Shown: positions 8,488 to 19,799, counted from the first letter of the stretch. The stretch: 64,000 nucleotides of DNA from Alcaligenes faecalis (GCF_009497775.1 NZ_CP031012.1:3871235-3935234), one strand, 5' to 3'. The notes: generated by a model from the sequence alone, not told the origin. Numbers and translations: made by a program.

Positions 8488-8514
8488 AAACAAAGAGCCG
8501 GCAACAGTGCCGGC
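8488..8514 (-). terminator. Hairpin terminator between acnA and the MFS gene
   Basis: GCCGGC (8497-8502) and GCCGGC (8509-8514) form a 6-bp GC stem with a 6-nt loop, followed on the minus strand by TCTTTGTTT. It lies just upstream of the MFS start codon, so it may also limit read-through into that gene. Confidence 0.55.
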
Positions 8515-8528
8515 CCTTCCAACACACA

Positions 8529-8563
8529 AGTGCGCCAGTTGCACAGAGCACAACTGACGCACT
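8529..8563. repeat. Long stem-loop downstream of acnA
   Basis: AGTGCG-C-CAGTTG (8529-8541) pairs with CAACTG-A-CGCACT (8551-8563), a 12-bp stem with one mismatch and a 9-nt loop, 40 bp after the acnA stop. It lacks a clean T-run; it may protect the acnA 3' end or act with the neighbouring terminator. Confidence 0.6.
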
Positions 8564-8602
8564 GTTTGGCGTGCTTGCACACGCCCTGGCCTGCTGCCGG
8601 GC

Positions 8603-11356
8603 TTACGCTTTCAACAAGCCCCGCAAAACGTACTGCATGATACCGCCGTGACGGTAGTAATGCGCTTCGCTAGGCGTATCAATTCGGACCAGGGCCTCGA
8701 ATTCGATATCGCCCGCACGCACTTTGACCTTCTCGGGGATCTTGTCCTGATTCAGGGCGCTAATGCCTTCGATATCAAAGACTTCATCGCCCGTCAGGCC
8801 CAGGGTTTCGGCATTTTGACCGGCCGGGAACTGCAAAGGCATTACGCCCATACCCAGCAAGTTGCTGCGGTGAATACGCTCGTAAGACTCGGCAATCACG
8901 GCACGTACACCCAAGAGCACCGTGCCTTTGGCAGCCCAGTCACGCGAGGAACCCGAACCGTATTCCTTGCCGGCCAGAATCACCAGCGGGATAGCGGCAT
9001 TCAAGTAGTTGCGCGAGGCATCGTAAATCGTTGCCACCGGTGCACCATCTTGCGTGAAGTCGCGTGTGTAGCCACCTTCCGTGCCCGGAGCCAGCTGGTT
9101 ACGCAGACGCACGTTGGCAAAAGTGCCGCGAATCATGACTTCATGGTTACCGCGACGCGAGCCGTAGGAGTTGAAATCCTGCGGTTTGACATCGTGATCC
9201 ATCAAGTACGTAGCCGCTGGCGAAGTACGGGCAATCGAACCGGCTGGGCTGATGTGGTCAGTGGTCACCGAATCACCCAGCTTGGCCAGCACGCGCGCAC
9301 CGCGAATATCCGAGACAGGGCTTGGATCGCGCTTCAAGTCAATGAAGTAAGGCGGTTTGCGCACGTAGGTGGAATCATCCTGCCATTCGAAACGATCCCC
9401 TTTGGGGGTAGGCAGAGAGCGCCAGCGCTCGTCACCGGCGAACACATCGGCATAACCATCACGGTACATATCCGAGGCAATCGCCTTGCTGATCACGTCC
9501 TGCACTTCAGAAGCGGAAGGCCAGATGTCTTTCAGGTACACGTCCTTGCCATCGCTGCCCTGCCCCAAAGGCTCCTGGAACAGGTCGATATCCATGGTGC
9601 CTGCCAAGGCGTAGGCAACCACCAGCGGCGGCGACATCAGGTAGTTCATCTTCACTTCGGGGTGAATACGGCCCTCGAAGTTACGGTTACCGGACAGCGT
9701 GGACACCACGGCCAGATCGTTCTGGTTAATGGCCTGGCTGACTTCTGGAATCAAGGGACCGGAGTTACCGATACACGTGGTGCAACCGTAGCCGACCAGA
9801 TCAAAGCCCAGCTTGTCCAGGTAGGAGGTCAGGCCGGCACGCTGGTAGTAGTCCGTGACCACGCGCGATCCCGGAGCCAGACTGGTTTTCACCCAAGGCT
9901 TGCGGCTCAGGCCTTTTTCCACGGCTTTCTTGGCCAGCAGACCGGCGGCCATCATGACGCTGGGGTTGGACGTATTGGTACACGAGGTAATAGCGGCAAT
10001 CACCACCGAACCGTGATCCAGCTCGCACTGGCTACCGTCAGCCAAGGTGAACTTCACAGCAGCTTTACGCGGTGCGGGTGGTTTGTGCGAAGGCACGTCC
10101 GACGCGGGGAAGCTTTCTTCCACAGCCTCGTCATAGGTGGCCACATCGTCGCCCAGCAGGTCACGCACCGAGGTGCGGAAGGCGGATTTGGACGAAGACA
10201 GCGCAATGCGGTCCTGTGGACGCTTGGGACCGGCAATCGAAGGCACAACGGTGGACAGATCCAGCTCCAGGCGCTCGGAATAGCGAGGCTCGTGCTGCGG
10301 ATCGTGCCACAGGCCCTGAGCCTTGGCGTAAGCGCGTACCAGCTCGATCTGCTCTTTGCTGCGGCCGGTCAGTTCCATATAACGCAGGGTTTCCTCGTCA
10401 ATCGGGAACATGGAGATGGTGGAGCCGTATTCGGGGCTCATATTGCCGATGGTGGCGCGGTTGGCCAAAGGCACCGCGCTGACGCCGGGGCCGTAGAACT
10501 CCACAAACTTGCCGACCACGCCGTGCTTGCGCAGCATATCGGTAATCGTCAACACCAGGTCGGTGGCGGTGGTGCCTTCAGGCATTTGACCTGTCAGCTT
10601 GAAACCCACCACACGGGGAATCAGCATGGAAATGGGCTGGCCCAGCATGGCGGCTTCGGCCTCGATACCACCTACGCCCCAGGCGACCACGCCCAGACCG
10701 TTCACCATAGGCGTGTGCGAGTCCGTGCCCACACAGGTATCGGGATACGCCAGCTGACGGCCTTGTTCGTCACGCGTAAAGACCACACGGGCCAAGTGTT
10801 CCAGGTTCACCTGGTGAACAATACCCGTGCCTGGAGGCACGACCTTGAAGTTATCGAAAGCACTTTGGCCCCAGCGCAGGAACTGGTAGCGCTCCATATT
10901 GCGCTCGTACTCGATCTGCACGTTGCGCTCGAAGGAACTGGGCTTGCCGAAGTCGTCCACGATCACCGAGTGGTCAATAACCAGCTCTACCGGTGCCAGG
11001 GGGTTAATTTTTTGCGGATCACCGCCCAAGGCCTGCATGGCTTCACGCATGGCGGCCAGATCCACAACGGCGGGCACACCCGTAAAGTCCTGCAGCACAA
11101 CGCGTGCGGGAGTAAAGGCGATTTCACGATCGGGCTCGGCGGCAGGGTCCCAGGCGGCCAGGGCGCGAATATCATCGGCCGTTACATCGCCACCATCCTC
11201 GGTGCGCAGCAAGTTTTCCAGCAGGATCTTCAAACCATAGGGCAGGCTGGCAACATCCAGGCCATCTCCACGAACCGCATCCAACCGATAGTAGTCGTAG
11301 GACTGCCCGCCGACATCCAACTGGTGCAAAGCCTTAAAACTATCTACGCTTTTCAT
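8603..11356 (-). CDS. acnA: Aconitate hydratase A
   Basis: The 917-residue enzyme interconverts citrate and isocitrate in the TCA cycle using a [4Fe-4S] cluster. The cluster cysteines are visible in [14 protein letters not shown] (about 457) and [15 protein letters not shown] (about 524 and 527). Other hallmarks are [34 protein letters not shown]-type sequence, [20 protein letters not shown], and the swivelling domain with [19 protein letters not shown] and [17 protein letters not shown]. The length and the start [15 protein letters not shown] fit the AcnA/IRP branch rather than AcnB. A GGAG site precedes the ATG at 11356. It is monocistronic by the hairpins downstream. Confidence 0.97.
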   Translation of the reverse strand: MKSVDSFKALHQLDVGGQSYDYYRLDAVRGDGLDVASLPYGLKILLENLLRTEDGGDVTADDIRALAAWDPAAEPDREIAFTPARVVLQDFTGVPAVVDLAAMREAMQALGGDPQKINPLAPVELVIDHSVIVDDFGKPSSFERNVQIEYERNMERYQFLRWGQSAFDNFKVVPPGTGIVHQVNLEHLARVVFTRDEQGRQLAYPDTCVGTDSHTPMVNGLGVVAWGVGGIEAEAAMLGQPISMLIPRVVGFKLTGQMPEGTTATDLVLTITDMLRKHGVVGKFVEFYGPGVSAVPLANRATIGNMSPEYGSTISMFPIDEETLRYMELTGRSKEQIELVRAYAKAQGLWHDPQHEPRYSERLELDLSTVVPSIAGPKRPQDRIALSSSKSAFRTSVRDLLGDDVATYDEAVEESFPASDVPSHKPPAPRKAAVKFTLADGSQCELDHGSVVIAAITSCTNTSNPSVMMAAGLLAKKAVEKGLSRKPWVKTSLAPGSRVVTDYYQRAGLTSYLDKLGFDLVGYGCTTCIGNSGPLIPEVSQAINQNDLAVVSTLSGNRNFEGRIHPEVKMNYLMSPPLVVAYALAGTMDIDLFQEPLGQGSDGKDVYLKDIWPSASEVQDVISKAIASDMYRDGYADVFAGDERWRSLPTPKGDRFEWQDDSTYVRKPPYFIDLKRDPSPVSDIRGARVLAKLGDSVTTDHISPAGSIARTSPAATYLMDHDVKPQDFNSYGSRRGNHEVMIRGTFANVRLRNQLAPGTEGGYTRDFTQDGAPVATIYDASRNYLNAAIPLVILAGKEYGSGSSRDWAAKGTVLLGVRAVIAESYERIHRSNLLGMGVMPLQFPAGQNAETLGLTGDEVFDIEGISALNQDKIPEKVKVRAGDIEFEALVRIDTPSEAHYYRHGGIMQYVLRGLLKA

Positions 11357-11544
11357 ATCGGGATCTCCATGGAAAAGTGCCGGCCGATACCATCCAATTT
11401 ACCCAGCCAGCGAAACACATGTGGTAATTGTCTATTGGTCTAGACCATTTCACATCTTACACTCTGACGAAATCCCCTGCCCCGCGCGGCGTCCCTCCTG
11501 TGGCCTTACGTCACACCTACATAAACTCCGAAACATTCTTTACG

Positions 11545-11550
11545 TATAAT
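11545..11550 (+). promoter_or_regulatory. Candidate -10 element of the diguanylate cyclase gene
   Basis: A perfect TATAAT lies 7 bp before the GTG at 11558. No good -35 was seen at normal spacing. If this is a real -10, transcription would begin at about 11557, so a GTG start at 11558 would be leaderless and the ATG at 11618 is the likelier start. Confidence 0.35.
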
Positions 11551-11617
11551 CATTTAGGTGCCTTCCACCCGTCTTTTGGCCTCATCGCCCCCTTTTCTTC
11601 GAGCACTCGCCCACCTC

Positions 11618-13204
11618 ATGTTTTTTGTTGATCTGCGCCGGCTGATTCTCTTGCTGGCTACCGCCAGCAGTCTGCTGACCATGGGCTACACCCTGTATGG
11701 GGCCTATTCGGCTGAACGCTCCTTGCTGATCGAGCAAGCACTGGAGAAAAACCGTGCGTACGCCCTGAAACTGGCCAGCAGCACCGATGCTTTCATTGCC
11801 AACTTGCAGCAGCAACTCAGTTACAGCGCCAGCGTGCTCTCCCGCTCTCTATACCAGGGCGAGCTTTTGCTGGGTGATGAGGTCAGGCGCCTGAAGGAAC
11901 AAAACAACAGTTTTAATTCAGTCCTGATCCTGAATGCCGAGGGCCGGGTTCTGGCCAATGCGCCCCAACAGCTCAGCCTGGTGGGCACGACACTGCGGGG
12001 AGAAGGCACGCAACTGGCCTTGAAAACCCAAAAACCCGTGGTCAGCCCGCCCTATCTGTCCGCAACCGGGCGCTTGCTGATCTTCTTGTCACACCCGATT
12101 TTTGATGCGGAAGGCAATTACAAAGGCCTGGTAGGCGGTTCCATCTACCTGCACGAGCCCAATAGCCTGAACGCCTTGCTGGGCGAGCATTTTTACCGCG
12201 ATGGTTCCTACATTTATGTCGTCGACCAGCACAAACGGCTGATTTTCCACCGTGATGTGGCCCGGATTGGCGAAGTCATCCACGGCAACCCGGCCATTGA
12301 CGCAGTCAGCCAGGGCGAGAGCGACGCGCTATCCCTGCGCAACGTGAAAGGCGTGGACATGCTGGCCGGTTTCGCACCCAGCAGCGATGTGAAATGGGGT
12401 GTAGTGGTGCAAAGCCCCACCAAAGTGGTGCTGGATGAGTTAACCGTCCTGCTGGGCAAGGTGCTGCGCAACTCCATCCCCTTTTTCCTGGCCGTGCAAA
12501 TCCTGATCTGGATGCTGGCCATGCTGATCGCCAAACCCTTGCGACAACTGGCTCGCCAGGCGCCGCATCTGGACTCCGCCAAGGCCAGTTCGCGCATCGA
12601 GCAAGTTCACGCCTGGTATTTCGAGTCCCGCCAGATCAAGCTGGCCATGTTGCTGGGCTTGAAACGCGTGAATCGCAAAATGGGCGTCATGGATGTGGAA
12701 CGCAATACCGACCCGCTGACCGGCCTGAATAACCGCCGTGGCATGGCTGTTGTGCTGCAGCAATGGAAAGAAACGGACACGCCCTTTTCCGTGCTGACAG
12801 TGGATATTGACCACTTCAAGCGCGTGAATGACACCTACGGGCACGATGTGGGTGATCTGGTGCTAAGCTTTCTGGCCGACACCATGCGGGCCTGCACCCG
12901 TGATACAGACCTGATCTGTCGGGTCGGGGGTGAAGAATTCTGTATTTTCCTGCCCGATCAGGATATAGACCAGGCCGTGCAACTGGCCGAGCGCCTGCGC
13001 ATTCTGATCAGCGAAACCAATAGCCCAGCTGGCTCGCCCATTACGATTTCTATTGGGCTGGCGCACTGGCCCTTGCATGCCCGCGAACACAGCACAGTGT
13101 TGAAACTGGCGGATGAAGCGCTGTACAAGGCCAAGCGCAATGGTCGCAACCGGGTTGAACTGTGCGACCCCATTGCCAGCGACACGGACGTCAACCGCGC
13201 TTAA
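11618..13204 (+). CDS. Membrane diguanylate cyclase with Cache sensor domain
   Basis: The 528-residue protein (from the ATG at 11618; a GTG at 11558 would add 20 residues) has a transmembrane helix at about residues 8-30, a periplasmic dCache-like sensor (about 40-285), a second membrane helix (about 290-315), and a C-terminal GGDEF domain. The active-site loop is GGEEF (437-441), so it should make c-di-GMP from two GTP. RDTD at 428-431, five residues upstream, is an intact RxxD product-inhibition site. No EAL domain is present. It probably converts an external small-molecule signal into biofilm or motility control. Its end overlaps the convergent methyltransferase by 4 bp. Confidence 0.9.
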   Translation: MFFVDLRRLILLLATASSLLTMGYTLYGAYSAERSLLIEQALEKNRAYALKLASSTDAFIANLQQQLSYSASVLSRSLYQGELLLGDEVRRLKEQNNSFNSVLILNAEGRVLANAPQQLSLVGTTLRGEGTQLALKTQKPVVSPPYLSATGRLLIFLSHPIFDAEGNYKGLVGGSIYLHEPNSLNALLGEHFYRDGSYIYVVDQHKRLIFHRDVARIGEVIHGNPAIDAVSQGESDALSLRNVKGVDMLAGFAPSSDVKWGVVVQSPTKVVLDELTVLLGKVLRNSIPFFLAVQILIWMLAMLIAKPLRQLARQAPHLDSAKASSRIEQVHAWYFESRQIKLAMLLGLKRVNRKMGVMDVERNTDPLTGLNNRRGMAVVLQQWKETDTPFSVLTVDIDHFKRVNDTYGHDVGDLVLSFLADTMRACTRDTDLICRVGGEEFCIFLPDQDIDQAVQLAERLRILISETNSPAGSPITISIGLAHWPLHAREHSTVLKLADEALYKAKRNGRNRVELCDPIASDTDVNRA

Positions 13205-14049
13205 AGACGGCGCAGGACCTTGATACGCACATCCACCTGAAGATCCAGGCTCGTCAATTGACGAGCCTGTTCCCGCCCTTGTGCGCTGGCTCGGAACAAA
13301 TGCGGCGTCATCAGGAGCAGATCGGCAATTTGCTCCTGTGAATCAAGGCTGATCTGACAACGAACGCGCTCGGTGGCTTCCAGACTGAAACCGGCTGGCG
13401 GTTCCTGGTCCTCGTCCTTATCGGCCTTCAAGGTCGGATAAATAATGCGGCGCAATTCCAGCAAATGCTCGGTGCCCGCTTCCACTTGCACCCAGATACC
13501 GCCCGGTTTCAGCGCCCGCAAAAACTCCTCGGGTACGGCAAAGCCAAACATGCACAGCAAGGCATCCAAAGCGCCATCTGGCACGGGCAACTGCGCATTA
13601 CTACCCACCAGCCAACGAATGTCCGAGGAACTGCGCGCCGCCGCCATGACAGCCCATTTGGAGATATCCAGACCAATCAGGGCCAACTGCCCATCCTGAT
13701 CCTGCTGACGTAGATAACGCGGGTAATAGCCTTCGCCACAGCCCGCATCCAGACAGGCATAAGGTGCCTCCCCTTCCAGGCCATCCATCAAGGCACGCCA
13801 CACACCGGCAGCGATGGGCTCGTACACCCCCGACTCCAGATAACGGCGACGCGCCGCCACCATTTCCTTGCTGTCGCCCGGATCACGTGAACGCTTGTTC
13901 TGTACAGGAAGCAGATTGATATAGCCCTGGCTGGCCGTATCGAAACAATGGCCCGAGGGGCAGCGCCAGCTGGGAGCCTCAAACGAGAGCGGCAAGCCGT
14001 CCAGGGGACAGCACAATTTCTCGAACAGGGGCGGGGAAAGGTCAGACAT
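13201..14049 (-). CDS. rlmA: RlmA-like 23S rRNA (guanine-N1)-methyltransferase
   Basis: The 282-residue protein begins with a zinc finger made of CCPLDG and WRCPSGHCFD (about 13-36), then FDTASQGYINLLPVQ and a Rossmann SAM-binding domain with DAGCGEGYY (about 101-109). GDSKEMVAARRRYLESGVYEPI is characteristic of the RlmA family, which methylates G745 (E. coli numbering) or G748 of 23S rRNA. Its bases are near the macrolide exit-tunnel site. The final residues differ from E. coli RlmA, so the exact target base is not certain. It converges on the diguanylate cyclase gene. Confidence 0.85.
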   Translation of the reverse strand: MSDLSPPLFEKLCCPLDGLPLSFEAPSWRCPSGHCFDTASQGYINLLPVQNKRSRDPGDSKEMVAARRRYLESGVYEPIAAGVWRALMDGLEGEAPYACLDAGCGEGYYPRYLRQQDQDGQLALIGLDISKWAVMAAARSSSDIRWLVGSNAQLPVPDGALDALLCMFGFAVPEEFLRALKPGGIWVQVEAGTEHLLELRRIIYPTLKADKDEDQEPPAGFSLEATERVRCQISLDSQEQIADLLLMTPHLFRASAQGREQARQLTSLDLQVDVRIKVLRRL

Positions 14050-14094
14050 GAATGAATCGCTCTACGGCCACCGTGGCCAAGGCGATAGTGTAGC

Positions 14095-14118
14095 GCCCCG
14101 GCCTGTCTGTGCCGGGGC
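14095..14118 (-). terminator. GC-rich hairpin after the HutG-like gene
   Basis: GCCCCGGC (14095-14102) and GCCGGGGC (14111-14118) form a perfect 8-bp stem with an 8-nt loop between the HutG-like stop and the rlmA start. There is no T-run on the minus strand, so termination may be partial. Confidence 0.45.
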
Positions 14119-14129
14119 TCAGGATGAAT

Positions 14130-14933
14130 TTACGACTCGGTCGCGAAGGCCAGCGCGTCGCGCAGCAAGGCCTCGATCAGGGGCTGAATGTTGCGGGCGG
14201 CCTCTTCTTTGTAATCAAAGGGCCACTGCTCTTCCATGTAGCAGCACTGCGCCATTTCCAGCTGCACAGCATGGATGTTCTGCTCGGGACGTCCGTAGTG
14301 GCGCGTAATGTAGCCACCTTTGAAACGGCCATTCAAGACGCTGCTGTAGTCCTTGTTGGCCGAGGCCGTTTTCATCAGGCGTTCGCTCAAGGCAGGATCA
14401 CAGCTCTCGCCATTGGCAGTCCCGAAATTCAGATCCGGCAGGCGGCCTTCAAAAAAGCGCGGCACCACCGAACGAATCGAATGCGCATCCCACAGGACCA
14501 CACGGCCATGCAGAGCCAGCAGACGCGTCAACTCTTCTTCCAGCTTCTGGTGATACGGCAGCCAGATAGTCTCACGACGCTGGGCAATTTCACGCTCGTC
14601 CGGCTCCTGGCCGGGCTGGTAAATAGGCTCGTCGCCAAAGGTGTCCAAAGGACAGAGACTGGTCACGCTTTGACCGGGATACAGGCTGGCATTGTCTGGC
14701 GGACGGTTCTGGTCCACCACAAAACGCGAATGCGTCGCTACCAGCACGGACGCACCCAGTTTCTGGGCACATTCATACAAGCGGGGAATATGCCAATCCG
14801 TATCCGGCACCTGACGCGCTGACTCCGTAAAACGCGCCAGCAAGTCCGAGGGCACGTAGGTGCCCGAATGGGGCATGGAAATCAACAAGGGGGCCGTGCC
14901 CGGATAAAACTCAAAGGCAGCAGGAATGGTCAT
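14130..14933 (-). CDS. hutG: N-formylglutamate deformylase-like amidohydrolase (HutG family)
   Basis: The 267-residue protein matches the FGase family, zinc-dependent enzymes that release formate from N-formyl-L-glutamate. Visible motifs include LLISMPHSGTYVP, DTDWHIPRLYE, ATHSRFVVDQNRPPDNASLYPGQ, VVLWDAHSIRSVVPRFFEGRLPDLNFG (metal ligands) and GYITRHYGRPEQNIHAVQLEMAQCCYM. No other histidine-degradation gene (hutU, hutH, hutI) is nearby. It is the last gene of the D-aminoacylase run, 29 bp behind the nitrilase-family gene, so it may deformylate or deacylate a product of that locus instead of serving histidine breakdown. The symbol reflects family resemblance. Confidence 0.85.
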   Translation of the reverse strand: MTIPAAFEFYPGTAPLLISMPHSGTYVPSDLLARFTESARQVPDTDWHIPRLYECAQKLGASVLVATHSRFVVDQNRPPDNASLYPGQSVTSLCPLDTFGDEPIYQPGQEPDEREIAQRRETIWLPYHQKLEEELTRLLALHGRVVLWDAHSIRSVVPRFFEGRLPDLNFGTANGESCDPALSERLMKTASANKDYSSVLNGRFKGGYITRHYGRPEQNIHAVQLEMAQCCYMEEQWPFDYKEEAARNIQPLIEALLRDALAFATES

Positions 14934-14962
14934 GGCAGACTCCAGTCTGTTTCAGCACACAA

Positions 14963-15787
14963 TCAAGAAGGAATAGGATACAGATCACCCCGGCGGTGCT
15001 GCCAGGCCGGAAGTGACTCACGCATGCGCTGCACGCGAACGGGGTCCAGATCGGCGCAGATATAGCCTGGATGATCAGGCATACAGGCCACAACCGTGCC
15101 CCAAGGATCAATAATCATGCTGCGGCCCAGGCAAGGCATGGCAGGACCGGGACCACCGATCTGCGCTGCCGCCAGCACGTAGCACTGGTTTTCAATGGCG
15201 CGGGCGCGCAACAGCACTTCCCAGTGATCACGGCCGGTATGCACATTAAAGGCAGCTGGCACCACCAGCACATTCGCACCACGGGCACGCAAGGTACGGA
15301 ACAGCTCGGCAAAGCGCATGTCGTAGCAAATGCTCAGGCCCAGATTCAGATCCCCGACCTGCACATTTTGCAGATGCTGGCCGTGGCAGAAATCATCAGA
15401 CTCGCGGTATTCCAGACCGTTCACCACCGCATCGTACAAATGCACTTTGCGGTATTGCGCCACGATCTCGCCCTCTGGCGAAAACGTCACGCTCGTGTTG
15501 CCCAGGCGATGATCATCAGGACGGCGCTCGTGCATGGAACCCAGATGAATCCAGGCACCGGTATGGCGCGCCAGACTGGACATGTGATCCGTCACCAGAC
15601 CCGGAATGGGCGTGGCGTTTTGCTGCAACCACTCCGTATCACCACGTACATCGCTGTACTCGGGGGTCACAATCAGTTGTGCCCCATCTTTGGCGGCGGC
15701 CAGCACCCAATGTTCTAGCTGGTCCAGATTGGTTTGGCGGTCGCGGCCGCTATCCAGTTGAACCAGGGCAACACGTGTCGTAGACAT
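14963..15787 (-). CDS. Carbon-nitrogen hydrolase (nitrilase superfamily amidase)
   Basis: The 274-residue protein carries the nitrilase-superfamily triad: Glu43 in TPEYSDV, Lys114 in YRKVHLYD and Cys154 in SICYDMRF. Such enzymes cleave amides or N-carbamoyl groups; this one is closest in layout to the Nit1/omega-amidase branch (KVHLYD, ICYDMRFAELFRTLRARGA). The ATG at 15787 (MSTTRVALVQLDSG) is chosen because the family domain starts there; the frame extends upstream to 15913 inside the preceding gene. It lies 22 bp behind the beta-lactamase-like gene and 29 bp before the HutG-like gene, in the same operon. Confidence 0.88.
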   Translation of the reverse strand: MSTTRVALVQLDSGRDRQTNLDQLEHWVLAAAKDGAQLIVTPEYSDVRGDTEWLQQNATPIPGLVTDHMSSLARHTGAWIHLGSMHERRPDDHRLGNTSVTFSPEGEIVAQYRKVHLYDAVVNGLEYRESDDFCHGQHLQNVQVGDLNLGLSICYDMRFAELFRTLRARGANVLVVPAAFNVHTGRDHWEVLLRARAIENQCYVLAAAQIGGPGPAMPCLGRSMIIDPWGTVVACMPDHPGYICADLDPVRVQRMRESLPAWQHRRGDLYPIPS

Positions 15788-15809
15788 ACTTTTATCCTTT
15801 CGGACCGGC

Positions 15810-16655
15810 TCAGTACTGCAGGGCGCGGGCCGTTTCCAAGGCCAGGCGGGACAGGACACCCGCCCCCTGGCCACCGTATAGAGAGGTGCTGGTGCGGCCA
15901 TCGGTAAAGCCATCAGCCATCACGGCCAGCACCACACTGCGTTCGCCCATCGTCAGAATACCGGCGTCATGACGCAAGCCGGGCAAGGAGCCGGTCTTGT
16001 GAGCCAGTCGAGCGACAGAAGGCAAAATTGCCGCAAAGTGACCTCGCTCGCGCTGATCGGCCAGCATGTCCAGCCCCTGCTGACGCAGGTTTTCCGGCAA
16101 GGCAGGCGAATGCAGCAGGTACAACAAGGTCGAGCAGGCATCCTGAACGGTCGTCCAGTTGTCTTTACCAGCCTCGCGCGCCTTCATGTCCATCATGTGA
16201 CGCTGCAAATCCGTATGCTGCAAACCGGCCTGGGCGCTCCAGGCGTTGATGTTATCCATGCCCAGCAAGTCGATCAGGGCATTGGTGGCGACGTTATCGC
16301 TCAGGATAATCATCAGCAGGGCCAGCTCGCGCAGGCTCAGGCTGGGCACGCCAGGCAACTGGCTCAAAATGCCGGTGCCGGGGGTACGGTCACCCTCGGG
16401 CAGAGGGTAAACCGTATCCAGTGACAGCTTGCCCTGGGCCACCTGTTCCAGCAGGCACAGGAGCATGGGCGTTTTGATCAGGCTGGCCGACGGCATGACG
16501 CGCTGCGCATGCCAGTCGAACAAGGAGGTACCGTCGGTAGCGTAGACCGCCATGGAAATACGGGCGGACTCCTGACTCAGCAAAGGCTCAAGACGTTCTT
16601 GCAAGCGCTGACGAACAAGCGGCGCATCCAACAACTCGCTTCCTAAGGTAAACAT
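15810..16655 (-). CDS. Serine hydrolase, class A beta-lactamase-like fold
   Basis: The 281-residue protein has the three penicillin-recognising motifs: SLIK (Ser58-Lys61), SDN (119-121) and KTG (220-222), plus a possible omega-loop Glu161 followed by KDN. It lacks an obvious signal peptide, unlike secreted beta-lactamases, so it should act in the cytoplasm. Members of this group without export signals are often amidases, esterases or D-aminopeptidases. Within an operon for N-acyl-D-amino acids, hydrolysis of an amide bond in an imported substrate is likely. Antibiotic resistance should not be assumed from the fold. Confidence 0.8.
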   Translation of the reverse strand: MFTLGSELLDAPLVRQRLQERLEPLLSQESARISMAVYATDGTSLFDWHAQRVMPSASLIKTPMLLCLLEQVAQGKLSLDTVYPLPEGDRTPGTGILSQLPGVPSLSLRELALLMIILSDNVATNALIDLLGMDNINAWSAQAGLQHTDLQRHMMDMKAREAGKDNWTTVQDACSTLLYLLHSPALPENLRQQGLDMLADQRERGHFAAILPSVARLAHKTGSLPGLRHDAGILTMGERSVVLAVMADGFTDGRTSTSLYGGQGAGVLSRLALETARALQY

Positions 16656-16674
16656 ACAAACACTCCTTCAATAC

Positions 16675-18096
<1,422 letters not shown>

Positions 18097-18111
18097 TTAA
18101 CGATCCTTCCT

Positions 18112-18133
18112 GGCCGGTTTTCAACAACCGGCC
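18112..18133. repeat. Stem-loop between D-aminoacylase and permease genes
   Basis: GGCCGGTT (18112-18119) and AACCGGCC (18126-18133) form a perfect 8-bp stem with a 6-nt loop in the 121-bp gap. There is no T-run on the minus strand. It may reduce read-through or stabilise one part of a processed operon mRNA. Confidence 0.55.
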
Positions 18134-18208
18134 TGCATGTGATGCAATCGCCCCGCCCTGGTTGACCGCCCCAGATCACAGCGACTGTTTTCTTGTCCGA
18201 CGCGCCGC

Positions 18209-19693
18209 TTATAGCGGGATAATCGGCGCATCCAGGCTTTGTGCCTGAGCGGCAAAGGCGCGATTAAGCACCTGGCCGGGCCGCTGCTCCGGGGCGACAG
18301 GGTGAACCTGCACGCCATTCACAAACACGGTCTGCACACCTTGAGACGGTAAGGTGGGCTCTTCCCAGGTGGCGCAATCTTGCACCGTTTCGGGATTAAA
18401 CACCACCAGATCCGCCCAGGCGCCGACTTGCAACACGCCGCGGTTTTCCAGCCCGAAGACCGAGGCAGGCATGGCTGTCATTTTGGCGACTGCCTGCTCC
18501 AGGGACATCAGGCCATCTTCGCGTACGTACCGCCCTAGAATGCGCGTAAAACTGCCCCACAAACGAGGGTGGGGGTGCGCATCCGCAGGCAATCCGTCCG
18601 AGCCCACCATGCAACATGGGTGGCTGAAAATGCGCTGAACTTCTTTCTCGTCCATCGCAAAGTAAATCGCGCCAGCAGGCAGCAAACGCCGTGCGGCAGT
18701 TTCCCGGTCGCAGCCCCACTGCTCGGCAATCTCGGCCAGATACAGGCCATTGCACTCGGGGTGGGGCTCGGACCAGGTAATACGAATCTGGTCTATGGTG
18801 TGGGCGCGCTCGGGGATCAGGATCGTGGAGCTGCCCGAATAGGGATAAATATCCAGGGTGGCCTGCACGCCATCGGCGCGGGCCCGATCAATATTGGCCA
18901 AGGTATGGCTGCTGCGGCCCCAGTTGGCCGGCATCATGCACTTGTGGTGCGACACCAGGGTGGCGCACTGCGTCTGGCGGCCTACCGCCAGCACTTCTTC
19001 TACCGACTCCTGCACCGTGTCGCCTTCATTGCGAATATGGCTGGTGTGCAAGGAACCTTTGGAAGCGGCAACACGGGCCAGACCTTCCAGTTCGGCCGGT
19101 TCGGCCATGCAGCCGGGCTCGTAAGCCAGGCCGGTACTAAAGCCCACCGCACCTTCTTGCAGTGCCTGGGCCAACAAGGCTTCCATGGCCTGTTGCTCAT
19201 CAGCATTGGGCTGGGACAAGGGGTCCTGCATCACGGCCATGCGCAAATTCGCGTGACCCACCAAAGCCGCCACGTTGATCATGGGCTTGAGGTTTCGCAC
19301 GGCTTGCACGTACTGCGCCATGTCTTCAAACAAGGGAGAATCACCCAGCAAGGCCAAAGCCGCTGCCGAGTTGCCGGGCAAAGGAGCCGGGAAAGCGCTG
19401 ACACCACAATTGCCAACCACAACCGTCGTAATGCCCTGGCTGGTTTTCCAGTCCAGAACAGGTCGTTCGATGAACATCAAATCATCATGGCCGTGTGTAT
19501 CAATAAAACCGGGAGCCACTACATGGCCGCTGGCGTCTACCGATTGATCGGCGTGCCAGGCGCTCAGGTCGCCCACGGCGACAATCCGTCCCTCTCGAAT
19601 ACCCACATCACCACGCCAACGCGGGGTGGCCAAGCCATCAATAATCCAGCCATTGCTGATCTTGACGTCCAGCCTGCGGTCGTCTGTCTGCAT
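18209..19693 (-). CDS. N-acyl-D-amino-acid deacylase (D-aminoacylase)
   Basis: This amidohydrolase removes the acyl group from N-acyl-D-amino acids. The 494-residue protein has the metal ligands and catalytic residues of the well-studied Alcaligenes enzyme at nearly the same numbers: His67 and His69 (FIDTHGHDD), Cys96 (GNCGVS), His219 (TSHIRNEG), His250 (SHHK) and Asp366 (GSDGLP). The C-terminal HPHPRLWGSFTRILGRY and GRVLNRA-like GQVLNRA are also typical. It is the first gene of the leftward run and is divergent from a LysR gene 106 bp away, its probable regulator. Substrate side-chain preference cannot be read from the sequence. Confidence 0.92.
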   Translation of the reverse strand: MQTDDRRLDVKISNGWIIDGLATPRWRGDVGIREGRIVAVGDLSAWHADQSVDASGHVVAPGFIDTHGHDDLMFIERPVLDWKTSQGITTVVVGNCGVSAFPAPLPGNSAAALALLGDSPLFEDMAQYVQAVRNLKPMINVAALVGHANLRMAVMQDPLSQPNADEQQAMEALLAQALQEGAVGFSTGLAYEPGCMAEPAELEGLARVAASKGSLHTSHIRNEGDTVQESVEEVLAVGRQTQCATLVSHHKCMMPANWGRSSHTLANIDRARADGVQATLDIYPYSGSSTILIPERAHTIDQIRITWSEPHPECNGLYLAEIAEQWGCDRETAARRLLPAGAIYFAMDEKEVQRIFSHPCCMVGSDGLPADAHPHPRLWGSFTRILGRYVREDGLMSLEQAVAKMTAMPASVFGLENRGVLQVGAWADLVVFNPETVQDCATWEEPTLPSQGVQTVFVNGVQVHPVAPEQRPGQVLNRAFAAQAQSLDAPIIPL

Positions 19694-19799
19694 CTACGTC
19701 TCCACTAACCCTCCCACAAAAAGGGGAGTTGACCGCATTATCCAAAGGTATTATTAATATGAAAAATTGTTTAAGTTAATTGATTAATCAGAAAATGAT
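19694..19799. promoter_or_regulatory. Divergent D-aminoacylase / LysR control region
   Basis: This AT-rich 106-bp gap lies between two divergent genes. It contains the perfect palindrome TGATTAATCA (19781-19790) just before the LysR start, and T-rich stretches suitable for -10 elements (ATTATTAATAT around 19751). LysR proteins usually bind T-N11-A dyads in such gaps, but the exact site was not resolved. Confidence 0.4.

Noticed and set aside
8648..11443. A 931-codon open frame opposite acnA
   Set aside because: Long antisense frames are common opposite GC-rich genes; acnA is certain on the other strand and this frame has His/Gln-rich nonsense composition.
14130..14933. Calling a histidine utilisation (hut) operon
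   Set aside because: Only the HutG-like gene is present; hutH, hutU and hutI are absent.
15810..16655. Reading the beta-lactamase-like gene as an antibiotic resistance gene
   Set aside because: It lacks an export signal and belongs to a hydrolase operon; SxxK, SDN and KTG alone do not prove beta-lactam hydrolysis.
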